The position numbers were made by a program, and so were the translations under genes. The notes below the pieces were generated by a model. That model was not told where the DNA came from. It worked only from the letters and a program-made list of their open reading frames with translations, and did not search any database. A DNA stretch of 15,843 bases, taken from Thermoplasmata archaeon. GTDB taxonomy: Archaea; Thermoplasmatota; Thermoplasmata; Thermoplasmatales; Thermoplasmataceae. Of this stretch, positions 1 through 6,371 are shown in pieces. The stretch is from assembly GCA_021797225.1 (NCBI GenBank), contig JAKAAE010000025.1, positions 1 through 15,843 on the forward strand, given 5' to 3'. Each line of letters starts with the position of its first letter. Position 1 is the stretch's first letter.

Positions 1-140
1 TTGTCATTTTTGGATATAATCAGAATTTCATCATTATCATTCAATTGCAAAGTAAGATCGCCTGCCAGTTTTTTGTCACCAGTGTACATATTAAAATGGT
101 CAAAGGAAAGGATTGAATTTTCATAATCATTTTCCATCAT
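1..140 (-). CDS. ABC transporter ATP-binding protein, peptide-type (N-terminal part only)
   Basis: The minus strand opens with ATG ATG at 140 and stays open to the window edge, giving 46 codons. The residues read like the start of a peptide-importer ATPase: a first beta strand (ILSFDHFNMYTG), then a short spacer and LTLQLNDDEILIISKND, where the strand leading to the Walker A loop is expected. Walker A lies beyond the edge. The start overlaps the 3' end of the upstream DppC-like permease gene by 14 nt, as is usual for translationally coupled subunits of one transporter. The subunit would energise peptide or similar solute import on the cytoplasmic face. The assignment rests mainly on context and the N-terminal pattern, because no nucleotide-binding motif is visible here. 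Confidence 0.7.
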   Translation of the reverse strand, partial: MMENDYENSILSFDHFNMYTGDKKLAGDLTLQLNDNDEILIISKND

Positions 141-945
141 CTGTGACCACCCCCCTGATTTCATAGCTCAAAAGTGCGGTAAAACCTATGAAAATTGTGA
201 TGAACAGCAGTGGAAATACAACCACCCACCAGATACCGAATAGCAGTAAAATATTTACATTGCCGCCGAGATACATTAAATTGCCGATATCGACCACAAA
301 CGGATTTTTAAAATAGAACCCGAAATATGTTATAATAACAACAATACCGCTTATCGCTCCCATATCAGTTAAAATATATGGAATAAATTTTAAAAATGTC
401 CAGCGTTTTGCAGCCTTCCCGGAATTCTTAACCAGATCAGAAACTTCCATATATCTGATAATGTAAAAGGGGAACCATCCAACCGAGATAGCAGCAATTA
501 TTCCTGTCTGGTTCGGTCTGGCTATATACAGTATAAGGAGTATTACCAGCAAATAGGGAGCCGCGGTTAGTGTCCGGACAAAATAAAAGATAAATTTCTG
601 TACCACGCCTCCTGTATAATTTGCTATAAACCCTATTGTTATGCCCGCTATTGCAGAGATAATAAGGGATTCAAACATTACTGTAAAATCAAATTTCAGC
701 GAACCGAGGAGTGCCGGGAGGATAGATATGCCGTAGTAAGTTGTTCCAAAGTAATCCCACCAGCCATTATCCAGAGTCGGAGGGGAGGGTATAATAGATG
801 ATGTTTTTTTGAATACCAGCAGTGTTGACAGCGATTTGATATCCATGTATGATGGATACACCATATCCATGATAAATGCAATCATGTATAATGCTATGAA
901 GAAAATACTTATGCCGATAAATATATCCCTGGAATTAAATTTCAT
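127..945 (-). CDS. ABC transporter permease, DppC/OppC-like
   Basis: This is an integral membrane subunit of a dipeptide/oligopeptide-type ABC importer. An N-terminal membrane helix (about residues 8-30) is followed by a region matching the family's 'LGTD..GRD' segment in altered form (YFGTTYYGISILPALLGSL). Further hydrophobic helices follow, then a degenerate EAA loop (MEVSDLVKNSGKAAKRWTF), and the typical ending of a last helix followed by LSYEIRG. About 272 residues is normal for DppC. An in-frame GTG at 954 exists, but the ATG at 945 is preferred because GGGGTGG sits about six bases upstream as a ribosome-binding site. The gene overlaps the DppB-like gene before it and the ATPase after it, so the three form one operon. 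The substrate cannot be told from sequence, and the EAA loop is divergent. Confidence 0.85.
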   Translation of the reverse strand: MKFNSRDIFIGISIFFIALYMIAFIMDMVYPSYMDIKSLSTLLVFKKTSSIIPSPPTLDNGWWDYFGTTYYGISILPALLGSLKFDFTVMFESLIISAIAGITIGFIANYTGGVVQKFIFYFVRTLTAAPYLLVILLILYIARPNQTGIIAAISVGWFPFYIIRYMEVSDLVKNSGKAAKRWTFLKFIPYILTDMGAISGIVVIITYFGFYFKNPFVVDIGNLMYLGGNVNILLLFGIWWVVVFPLLFITIFIGFTALLSYEIRGVVTDDGK

Positions 946-1951
946 TTTTTCCACCCCTGTTAATTAGATCTATAAGCAGATCAAATATAATCACCATGAG
1001 TGATAGAATAAAGATACTGTAAATGCCGCCCATTACCCCATAATCATAGTCTAAGAATGAATAAATAGCTAGTTCTCCTGTATTCATATATGAAAATATG
1101 TAACTTATTAATGCCATTCCACCCACAAAGGCGACAAATACCCATCTCATTTCACTCAATATCCTTGGTTTGATACCCCTTTTTATATATCTTACATAAT
1201 TATCGGCAAAGGCATCCCTTGTAATTCCGGCTTTCATATACTTTTTATTATATTCTATTGAAGCTTCATGGCTTATAAATACACTGAGATAAATTGTGGT
1301 TGGTATAAAGAGTGAAAAAAACGGAAGTGCCATGTGGCTGAGATAATCAGATAATATATACGTGGACCCATGAATAATACTGTCTATTAAAATTATATTC
1401 GTGGGTCTGGTTATGTAAATCCTGTTCCCTGTAGAATAAATCCAGTTATTCGTTGTAATCGACCCTGCAGAAAGGATGCCTTGTGACGGCAGCCACCCTA
1501 GTATGCCGGCAAATACTGTAAGCAATAAAAGAGCGGAAACAAAATATAAAAACATCAGGGGAAATATATTCATATTCAATGTTTTTACGATTTTGAATGC
1601 AGTGCCTGACCGGAGACCTATAAAATATGATGCCGTATAGGATATGGCAAATGTTACAGTCAGGAACAATACAGTTTCAGGCACTGTTATGAATACTGCT
1701 CTGGAAACCGTTCCGGTATAAAAGGCGGTATCTGTATTGCCAACAGTTCCTGATATGAGGGAATAGAGAAAATAAAAATACTGAAAAACTATGTTTTTAT
1801 GGAGCCCCAGAACATCTATAGAATTTCCCGGGAAATCGTTTTTTACAATATTAATAGGGACAAACTTAAAAGCAGTGAACAGAAATATAGTTACCCCTAT
1901 GAATATCAAAAAATATTTTACAAGAATACCTATTATTTTTCTCCACTGCAT
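935..1951 (-). CDS. ABC transporter permease, DppB/OppB-like
   Basis: This is the first gene of the peptide-importer operon, about 338 residues. It has an N-terminal helix (KYFLIFIGVTIFLFTAF) as in DppB, a long external segment, further helices, an EAA-like cytoplasmic loop (YVRYIKRGIKPRILSEM) and the family's C-terminal pattern of a DYDYGVMGG segment followed by a last helix and DLLIDLINRG. A GTG at 1960 could also start the frame. The ATG at 1951 is chosen because a TTTAAATTTA box lies almost exactly 27 bp upstream, which predicts a leaderless mRNA starting at that ATG. No substrate-binding protein gene lies upstream: the sequence beyond the promoter is insertion-sequence debris. The binding protein may therefore be encoded beyond the left edge or elsewhere. 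Confidence 0.87.
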   Translation of the reverse strand: MQWRKIIGILVKYFLIFIGVTIFLFTAFKFVPINIVKNDFPGNSIDVLGLHKNIVFQYFYFLYSLISGTVGNTDTAFYTGTVSRAVFITVPETVLFLTVTFAISYTASYFIGLRSGTAFKIVKTLNMNIFPLMFLYFVSALLLLTVFAGILGWLPSQGILSAGSITTNNWIYSTGNRIYITRPTNIILIDSIIHGSTYILSDYLSHMALPFFSLFIPTTIYLSVFISHEASIEYNKKYMKAGITRDAFADNYVRYIKRGIKPRILSEMRWVFVAFVGGMALISYIFSYMNTGELAIYSFLDYDYGVMGGIYSIFILSLMVIIFDLLIDLINRGGKNEI

Positions 1952-1972
1952 TGTAACCACAGATTAAACTGA

Positions 1973-1985
1973 TAAATTTAAATCT
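1973..1985 (-). promoter_or_regulatory. TATA box / BRE of the peptide-transporter operon
   Basis: Read on the minus strand, AAAGA followed by TTTAAATTTA looks like an archaeal BRE plus TATA box. Its centre is about 27 bp before the ATG at 1951, so transcription would begin at or next to the start codon. It is intact although insertion-element remnants begin within about 100 bp upstream. Confidence 0.55.
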
Positions 1986-2094
1986 TTATGTCTGACAGAT
2001 TATGCTGGACTATAATCTTTGTTATATATTAACATCGGGAATTGCTTAACTGTCTGGGACCATAATATATATTTCGTCACCAAATTCTGGTTAA

Positions 2095-2985
2095 TTTCAC
2101 GAATTACTTTTATCTCACATACAAAATACGGAAGATAGATCAAGAAAGTATTCAAATGCACTGATTGTAAAGATAATTGTAATTCTCAAGCTTTACAATA
2201 TATCATACAGGTCATCAAAATACTTCTTCAACAACCATAGAGAGTTCATGGAATTATTGAATATTATAGATATACCTGATTTCAGGACATTGTCATATAG
2301 AGCCCTGAGAATGGACTGGCACTATATAAATTCAGCAATAATAGATATTATAAATCCCGAGAATGATAATGCAGCAATAGACTCATCCATTGTTAAGACA
2401 TGCAAAGACACCACAGCACAGAGGAGAAGAAAATCTAAGAAATACAAAGACCCTGATAGTTCATGGGGTTACAGCACAATGGGCTACGAGTATGGAAGGA
2501 AGGTGCATGCATCCATAGATACTGATTCCCTGTCAGTAATGAACTGGAAGGTAACAACAGCATCTGTATATGACAAGAATATTGCATTTGAGATGATTGA
2601 CTCTGTTAGGGATTATAATTACATCCTGATGGATGCGGCATATGATTCCTCGGATGTATATGATTACATATTCGAGAATACACATTCTGTTCCTGTAATA
2701 GATACCAACAGGAGAAGGGGAATAGTAGAGAATAGATTGACATATAACAGGAAGCTTGGAATATCAATAAGGAAAAAGGAATCATCAAGGTATAAATTAA
2801 GGTGGGAGATAGAAAGGACATTTCCCATTCTAAAGGAAATATTAAGAATGGAAAATATATGGTGTGTCAGGAACAGAAATTATGACGTATCTGCTGGAGA
2901 GATTATAGTAGCATACAACTGCATTGTAATGGCCAATAAAATTGCAGGAAGAGCACGGAAGAAGATAATGTATATCGTGAGTTAA
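2095..2985 (+). pseudogene. IS4/IS5-superfamily DDE transposase, start codon missing
   Basis: From the ATG at 2248 the frame encodes 245 residues with an RNase H-type DDE fold: AIDSS (D45), LMDAAYDS (D129) and a C-terminal Y182-x2-R185-x3-E189-x6-K196 signature of the IS4/IS5 superfamily. The frame is open further upstream to a TAA at 2092. Its translation there (KYSNALIVKIIVILK, then SYRSSKYFF) matches the usual N-terminal helical domain of these transposases. The true protein should therefore begin upstream of 2248, but no ATG, GTG or TTG occurs in frame between 2095 and 2247. Either the 5' end is broken or a shortened, probably inactive protein is made from 2248. No convincing terminal inverted repeats were found. 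The function would have been cut-and-paste transposition. Confidence 0.8.
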
Positions 2986-2992
2986 CGTATGT

Positions 2993-3226
2993 TTGGACAT
3001 GCTATGTGGATTAATAATAGATAGGGATTATAATTCTGCATTAAATGACATGCACTATGGAATCAAAAAAATAAATGAAAAATATAAAATAAATGTACCT
3101 ATGGAGCGTTTAAGGGAATTTACGCCTGTGGAGATTGATGCCCCTGCCCTTGAAGGATTAAATATAAGTCCATATGTAAGGGTAAGCATTGTCAATGAAT
3201 CAGGAAGCCTCATCGCCTTGGCATGA
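2993..3226 (+). pseudogene. TnpB (IS200/IS605 OrfB) C-terminal fragment
   Basis: The 77-residue frame contains CGLIIDRDYNSALN, the second zinc-knuckle cysteine plus the RuvC-III segment (DRDYN at residues 10-14) of TnpB, the RNA-guided nuclease of IS200/IS605 and IS1341-type elements. The tail (PVEIDAPALEG, then ESGSLIALA) also fits archaeal TnpB C-termini. A complete TnpB is roughly 370-420 residues, so more than three quarters is missing. Just upstream, in another frame, TYVWTC reads like the preceding strand and first cysteine, so a frameshift seems to separate the two halves of the zinc knuckle. RuvC-I and RuvC-II are absent. The fragment starts eight bases after the DDE transposase stop, so the two remnants are juxtaposed. 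Confidence 0.7.
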
Positions 3227-3443
3227 GGTAGCTCACAATATGGATTGTATGATAATATTTGGCTTTGGACAGAGGTCTCCACTCTCTTAGTACTATAACG
3301 TAAACTCTCTTCTCAATATATTTCTTAGCCACATCCACCTTAACGGAGTTTCCAAAAGGCGTTACTGTTTGATCGTATACGGTTTCCAGATTTTCCATTA
3401 GTGTTAGAATCTGATCCTTGATATTTATCTCCATTTCTGTCAT
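3210..3443 (-). CDS. DUF2080-type transposon-associated protein
   Basis: This is a 77-residue protein with a core of LETVYDQTVTPFGNSVKVDV, then KKYIEKRVYVIVLRE. That pattern is characteristic of the small DUF2080 family found beside TnpB-type transposons in archaea, whose biochemical role is unknown. The compact beta-rich core with a 'TPFGN' turn resembles AbrB-like small proteins, which is my inference. The last 23 or so residues look unlike the family. They are read from the reverse complement of the TnpB 3' flank, so the original C-terminus may have been replaced. The gene converges on and overlaps the TnpB fragment by 17 nt. An AT-rich box near 3461-3470 could give a leaderless transcript. 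Confidence 0.6.
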   Translation of the reverse strand: MTEMEINIKDQILTLMENLETVYDQTVTPFGNSVKVDVAKKYIEKRVYVIVLREWRPLSKAKYYHTIHIVSYLMPRR

Positions 3444-3495
3444 TTATATTGTATATCCATAGATATATATGGGAATTCCTATGAAAAACCTATAC

Positions 3496-4650
3496 TTAAC
3501 AATCTTTTATGCCTCCCCGGTATATTAAGTTTGCCGAATCACCATGCACTTGAGCATTTTTAGCAAGATTATTCATGTTGTTTATCTTCTTCAATGATAG
3601 TTCTTCAAGCCTCTTGAAGTATAGTTCATCAGGATTGACTGTTCCCCTTCTTTCCTTTTCAATGTATCTTACATTGTTCTTTAGCATTGAATAAATTGTT
3701 TCTGCCAATATTCTTGCTATTGCTATTATTGATCTCTTCTTCCCTAATCTTCTTACTATGCTCAGATACTTGGATCTGAACTTCTTTGTAAACTTTATCA
3801 GTGAATGTGCTGTTTCAACCAGGAAGAATCTCAATAATGATGGACCATGCTTTGTTATATGGCCCTTGACTGTTTTAGTTCCAGATGAATGCTCAGATGG
3901 TATCAATCCAGTATAGGAAGCAAACTTCAATTTATTCTCGAATCTATTTATTGTCCCTATTTCTGATAGTATACCTGCTGCTGTGTAGAAGTTTATTCCT
4001 GGAATTGTCATTAACAGTTTTATATCATCACTCTTACTTGTTATTGATGATATTTCTGTTTCTATTTCATTTTCCCTTTCCTTGATTGATGGTATATCAC
4101 TTAATAATGATCTCAAGACTATTCTATCAGAATAATTGAGATTGTTGTAATTATTTTCTATTTCCCTTAACCCTTTCTTCCCGAATGGGTCTGTAGCTTT
4201 TATTATTATTCCATATGAAGTTAATAATGCATGTACCTTATTCTTCTTCAGTGTTATCTCCTCTCCAAGGGAATGCCTGTACCTTACCAGTGATCTTATA
4301 TTCTCAATCTCTTCCGATGGAATGTATATCTCCTTCATTCCTCCTTTTCTGAATACATCTGCAAGCTGGAATGAATCCTCTTTGTCTGTTTTCTTGTAGT
4401 TATTTGCTATTTCAGGAACCTTTGCAGGATTTATCAGATGTATTTTATAACCTAAAATTGATAACTCTTTGCTGAGATATTTACCTGATGTAGATGATTC
4501 TATTACAACATCATGATCCTTGTAATTCAATAAAAACCCATTGACTGTCTCCATATTATTCTCCATGTTTCTCTGGACAATAATATTACCATTATCCTCC
4601 ATTACCGTACCGTATACGGAACGTTTATGTACATCCAAACCAATTACCAT
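3496..4650 (-). CDS. IS110-family DEDD transposase (bridge-RNA-guided recombinase type)
   Basis: This 384-residue protein carries both diagnostic domains of IS110 transposases. The N-terminal RuvC-like domain shows GLDVHK (D6), IESS (E51) and YKKTDKEDSFQLA (D89 and D92), the DEDD tetrad. The C-terminal Tnp20 domain contains IPGINFYTAAGILSEIG, then ASYTGLIPSEHSSGT, with the probable nucleophilic serine at S256, and GHITKHGPSLLR. The family recombines DNA using a structured bridge RNA from the element's own non-coding end. A strong ribosome-binding site, GAGGTGAT, ends three bases before the ATG. It fits a transcript that begins upstream and carries the structured leader. All catalytic residues are present and no frameshift is seen. 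Confidence 0.93.
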   Translation of the reverse strand: MVIGLDVHKRSVYGTVMEDNGNIIVQRNMENNMETVNGFLLNYKDHDVVIESSTSGKYLSKELSILGYKIHLINPAKVPEIANNYKKTDKEDSFQLADVFRKGGMKEIYIPSEEIENIRSLVRYRHSLGEEITLKKNKVHALLTSYGIIIKATDPFGKKGLREIENNYNNLNYSDRIVLRSLLSDIPSIKERENEIETEISSITSKSDDIKLLMTIPGINFYTAAGILSEIGTINRFENKLKFASYTGLIPSEHSSGTKTVKGHITKHGPSLLRFFLVETAHSLIKFTKKFRSKYLSIVRRLGKKRSIIAIARILAETIYSMLKNNVRYIEKERRGTVNPDELYFKRLEELSLKKINNMNNLAKNAQVHGDSANLIYRGGIKDC

Positions 4651-4655
4651 TTAAT

Positions 4656-4663
4656 CACCTCTC
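4656..4663 (-). promoter_or_regulatory. Strong Shine-Dalgarno site of the IS110 transposase
   Basis: GAGGTGAT is an almost complete match to the archaeal anti-SD complement and lies three bases before the ATG at 4650. Most first genes in this window look leaderless, so this site indicates a long transcribed leader and supports the bridge-RNA candidate. Confidence 0.65.
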
Positions 4664-4670
4664 TGTGATT

Positions 4671-4833
4671 CTGTGAGATTTAGAATCGTAGACTCGACAA
4701 ACTCCTATTCACCTTATTAAATATTAATGAGGTATGAAATCGAGTCGAAGGGCGGCTATTCTGACTAACGGCCTCAAGGGTCAAGTTGCATAACAACCGC
4801 CTCCGATTCTCACAGCTACATCGTCATATAGCT
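4671..4833 (-). ncRNA. Candidate IS110 bridge RNA
   Basis: The leader of the transposase gene folds, read on the minus strand, into an outer stem (CTGTGAG and AATCG at 4804-4815 pairing with 4671-4677 and 4684-4688) that encloses two hairpins. Hairpin A has stem GGCGG/CCGCC (4797-4801 with 4751-4755), an internal loop and an inner TGAC/GTCA stem. Hairpin B has stem GACTCGA/TCGAGTC (4740-4746 with 4691-4697), an internal loop and an inner ACCT/AGGT stem. A small 5' hairpin (AGCTA/TAGCT, 4814-4833) precedes them. Two looped hairpins on a common stem in the 5' non-coding end is the known layout of bridge RNAs, which carry target-binding and donor-binding loops. The fold was made by eye, and the 5' and 3' ends are not known. 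Confidence 0.6.
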
Positions 4834-4857
4834 GAGGTTAAATAAGGTTTTTCATGA

Positions 4858-5034
4858 TTTCTATTTTATTTCTATGAATTCGAGAAACTATCTGGAGATT
4901 TGTCAACCGTTTTAAGGGAAGGGCCATTTTTTAACAGAATTGACCTCTTTTACAATATAGCAAATAGATCAGATGATTATGCTGCAAATATGCTTTCAAT
5001 GATTATTGTTGAAAAGACTTTAGGAGTAATATAG
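4858..5034 (+). pseudogene. C-terminal fragment of an unknown gene cut by the IS110 insertion
   Basis: From 4876 a frame reads EFEKLSGDLSTVLREGPFF, then NRIDLFYNIANRSDDYAA, ending in a hydrophobic VEKTLGVI and TAG at 5034. The residue mix looks like real protein and not AT-rich noise. The frame is open leftward only to 4858, inside the IS110 end, and has no start codon before the coding-like part. The simplest reading is the last 53 or so codons of a gene truncated by the insertion. The matching 5' part is not evident left of the element, where the DUF2080 gene begins. The family is not recognised. Confidence 0.4.
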
Positions 5035-5155
5035 TTCTTTGAATTGAGAATATATAATAAACTATCCTTTATAGTTCCTATAATAAATACAGTAAAGGAA
5101 TAAAGAAGAATGTACAAATGGTGCTGTTTCTGTAGTATTTGAAAATATAGTGAGA

Positions 5156-5173
5156 TATAAAAATGTATAAAAC
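5156..5173 (+). promoter_or_regulatory. TATA-rich promoter of the 243-residue gene
   Basis: TATAAAAATGTATAAAAC lies 18-35 bp before the ATG at 5191. Two overlapping TATA-like boxes are possible, and the downstream one would give a leaderless message. Confidence 0.45.
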
Positions 5174-5190
5174 AAATAAAGGTATAATAT

Positions 5191-5922
5191 ATGAATAATT
5201 GGGAAATAGTGGCAATTTATAGAAAGAAGATAGATAATGGTTTTGCAAAGTTATACCCTGCATTAAAAAGTATGTATGAAAGAGACATATTATACAAGGA
5301 GGATATATATACTGCACAGATACCAAAATGGGAAGATGGCAAGAATATGGGGGATGTGCCAATAGAAATGCATAAGTTGGTGCTTGATAAAGATGCAGAG
5401 GAATACCTAATCAGTGTGAACGATGATATAGCAAGTGTAGATGCACCAACTCCCCTGAAAGTAGAACTATGGCAATATTATAAACTGGTATTTGGCAAAC
5501 TATTTCCAGTGTATGCCCTTAGTGAAGAACTTACAGACAACTTCATTAAGCATACCTATGAGATAGAAGCAGGTGGACACTGGGAAATGATAAACGGAAA
5601 GAAGACACTTGTTGCGATAAACAATGAATCAATACTCCCAGAACTGAATCAAGTAATGATAAACATTATAGCAGGTTTCCAACTTGGCTTCCCTTACAAG
5701 CCACCTGCTGGTACAGTACAGGGAGTTCCTAATGACTGGATAATAGATTATAGAAACAATTCAAGACTCGCCATTGAAATTGCATATCACAACAGGGATG
5801 CTATTCTTAATTATTATAAATATAGTTTTAAAGAGTATGATAATTTTATAAATAGATTTGCTATAATTCAACATTTAAATATATTGAATAGTTTTGGTTT
5901 AAAGGGAATATCAGCAAGATAA
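5191..5922 (+). CDS. Hypothetical protein, 243 residues, family not recognised
   Basis: The ATG is preceded by a good TATA-like region at leaderless distance, and the composition is that of a soluble, folded protein with balanced charge, many aromatics and no membrane helix or signal peptide. Visible segments are an N-terminal helix (WEIVAIYRKKIDNG), a central helical part with VELWQYYKLVFGKLFP, a stretch with HTYEIEAGGHWEMINGKK, a proline/glycine-rich turn (FPYKPPAGTVQGVPNDW), and a C-terminal helical tail. No catalytic motif was identified. It sits alone between the IS110 element and a decayed gene, next to a VapBC module, so it belongs to the accessory patch. A role in defence or in a mobile element is possible but is only guilt by association. 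Confidence 0.6.
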   Translation: MNNWEIVAIYRKKIDNGFAKLYPALKSMYERDILYKEDIYTAQIPKWEDGKNMGDVPIEMHKLVLDKDAEEYLISVNDDIASVDAPTPLKVELWQYYKLVFGKLFPVYALSEELTDNFIKHTYEIEAGGHWEMINGKKTLVAINNESILPELNQVMINIIAGFQLGFPYKPPAGTVQGVPNDWIIDYRNNSRLAIEIAYHNRDAILNYYKYSFKEYDNFINRFAIIQHLNILNSFGLKGISAR

Positions 5923-5977
5923 TTATATTATCATTTAAAACAAATATCTTATGCTATCACAAAATAATTATATGCTA

Positions 5978-6250
5978 TTATTTATTTAAATAACTAGCAA
6001 TTTCTTTAATTGATTCTATTCTATTATTGTTAAAATTAAATCCACATATTTTTATTTCTGGAAAGTTTAGGTCATTTTGATAAGTTTTTATTAGATCTTA
6101 AAATTGATAAAAGTATCTGATAACGTCTATGTTGCGTATTATAAAAATAAGTTTGCCATTATAGTTCGCATACTTCTTTATTTTCTCTGCTATCAAAGCA
6201 TATGGATTTTCTCTTCCAAAGAATATCTCAGCCTTTATAATCTTTAATTT
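5978..6250 (-). pseudogene. Decayed minus-strand gene with an in-frame stop
   Basis: On the minus strand a frame reads KAEIFFGRENPYALIAEKIK, then GKLIFIIRNIDVIRYFYQF, TAA (6100-6098), and continues in the same frame with DLIKTYQNDLNFPEIKICGF to NNRIESIKEIASYLNK and TAA at 5980. Continuity of protein-like sequence on both sides of one stop suggests a single gene inactivated by a nonsense change. No start codon lies in frame after the TGA at 6253, so the N-terminus is also lost. The IIRNIDVIRYFY segment resembles a beta strand-loop-helix of nuclease or NTPase-like folds, but I cannot assign a family. Confidence 0.4.
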
Positions 6251-6320
6251 TCATACCCTACATTGTATTAAAAAGATGTTGTGACGTGCTTTATAGTTAA
6301 AAAAAGTTACCATAAATAAG

Positions 6321-6350
6321 CATATAACCATATAACCGTAAAATATTTAT
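6321..6350 (+). promoter_or_regulatory. vapBC promoter with tandem operator-like repeats
   Basis: A TATA-like AAATATTTAT (6341-6350) is centred 27 bp before the ATG at 6372, predicting a leaderless message. Immediately upstream, CATATAAC occurs twice head to tail (6321-6328 and 6329-6336), placed where the BRE and an antitoxin operator would lie. Ribbon-helix-helix antitoxins usually bind short repeats in their own promoter, so these octamers are operator candidates. Confidence 0.5.
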
Positions 6351-6371
6351 CCAGATTTAGCATAGAATATT

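Larger units (their letters stand above)
3479..4871 (-). mobile_element. IS110-family insertion sequence
   Basis: The element contains one DEDD transposase gene and about 200 bp of structured non-coding DNA before it. The direct repeat CTATGAA (3479-3485 and 4872-4878) flanks it, and a perfect 10-bp inverted repeat ATGAAAAACC / GGTTTTTCAT (3481-3490 and 4846-4855) lies just inside. Exact boundaries are inferred from these repeats and could be off by several bases. The transposase frame is complete, so the copy may still be active. It splits an unknown reading frame whose 3' part survives at 4876-5034. Confidence 0.7.

Noticed and set aside
2040..3000. Terminal inverted repeats of the DDE transposase element
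   Set aside because: I compared the sequence before 2100 with the complement of 2985-3010. Only a short TTAACT-type match was found, too weak to define ends.
4691..4746. Simple transcription terminator hairpin on the plus strand
   Set aside because: No T-run follows the hairpin, archaea seldom use hairpin terminators, and the whole structure fits the IS110 leader better.
5078..5362. 94-codon minus-strand frame opposite the hypothetical gene
   Set aside because: It runs across the TATA region and start of the better supported plus-strand gene, and its translation is rich in Tyr/Phe/Cys/Ser as expected of an antisense frame.
6301..6350. CRISPR-like repeat array
   Set aside because: Only two adjacent octamers exist with no spacers. 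This fits an operator, not a CRISPR array. No CRISPR array was seen anywhere in the window.
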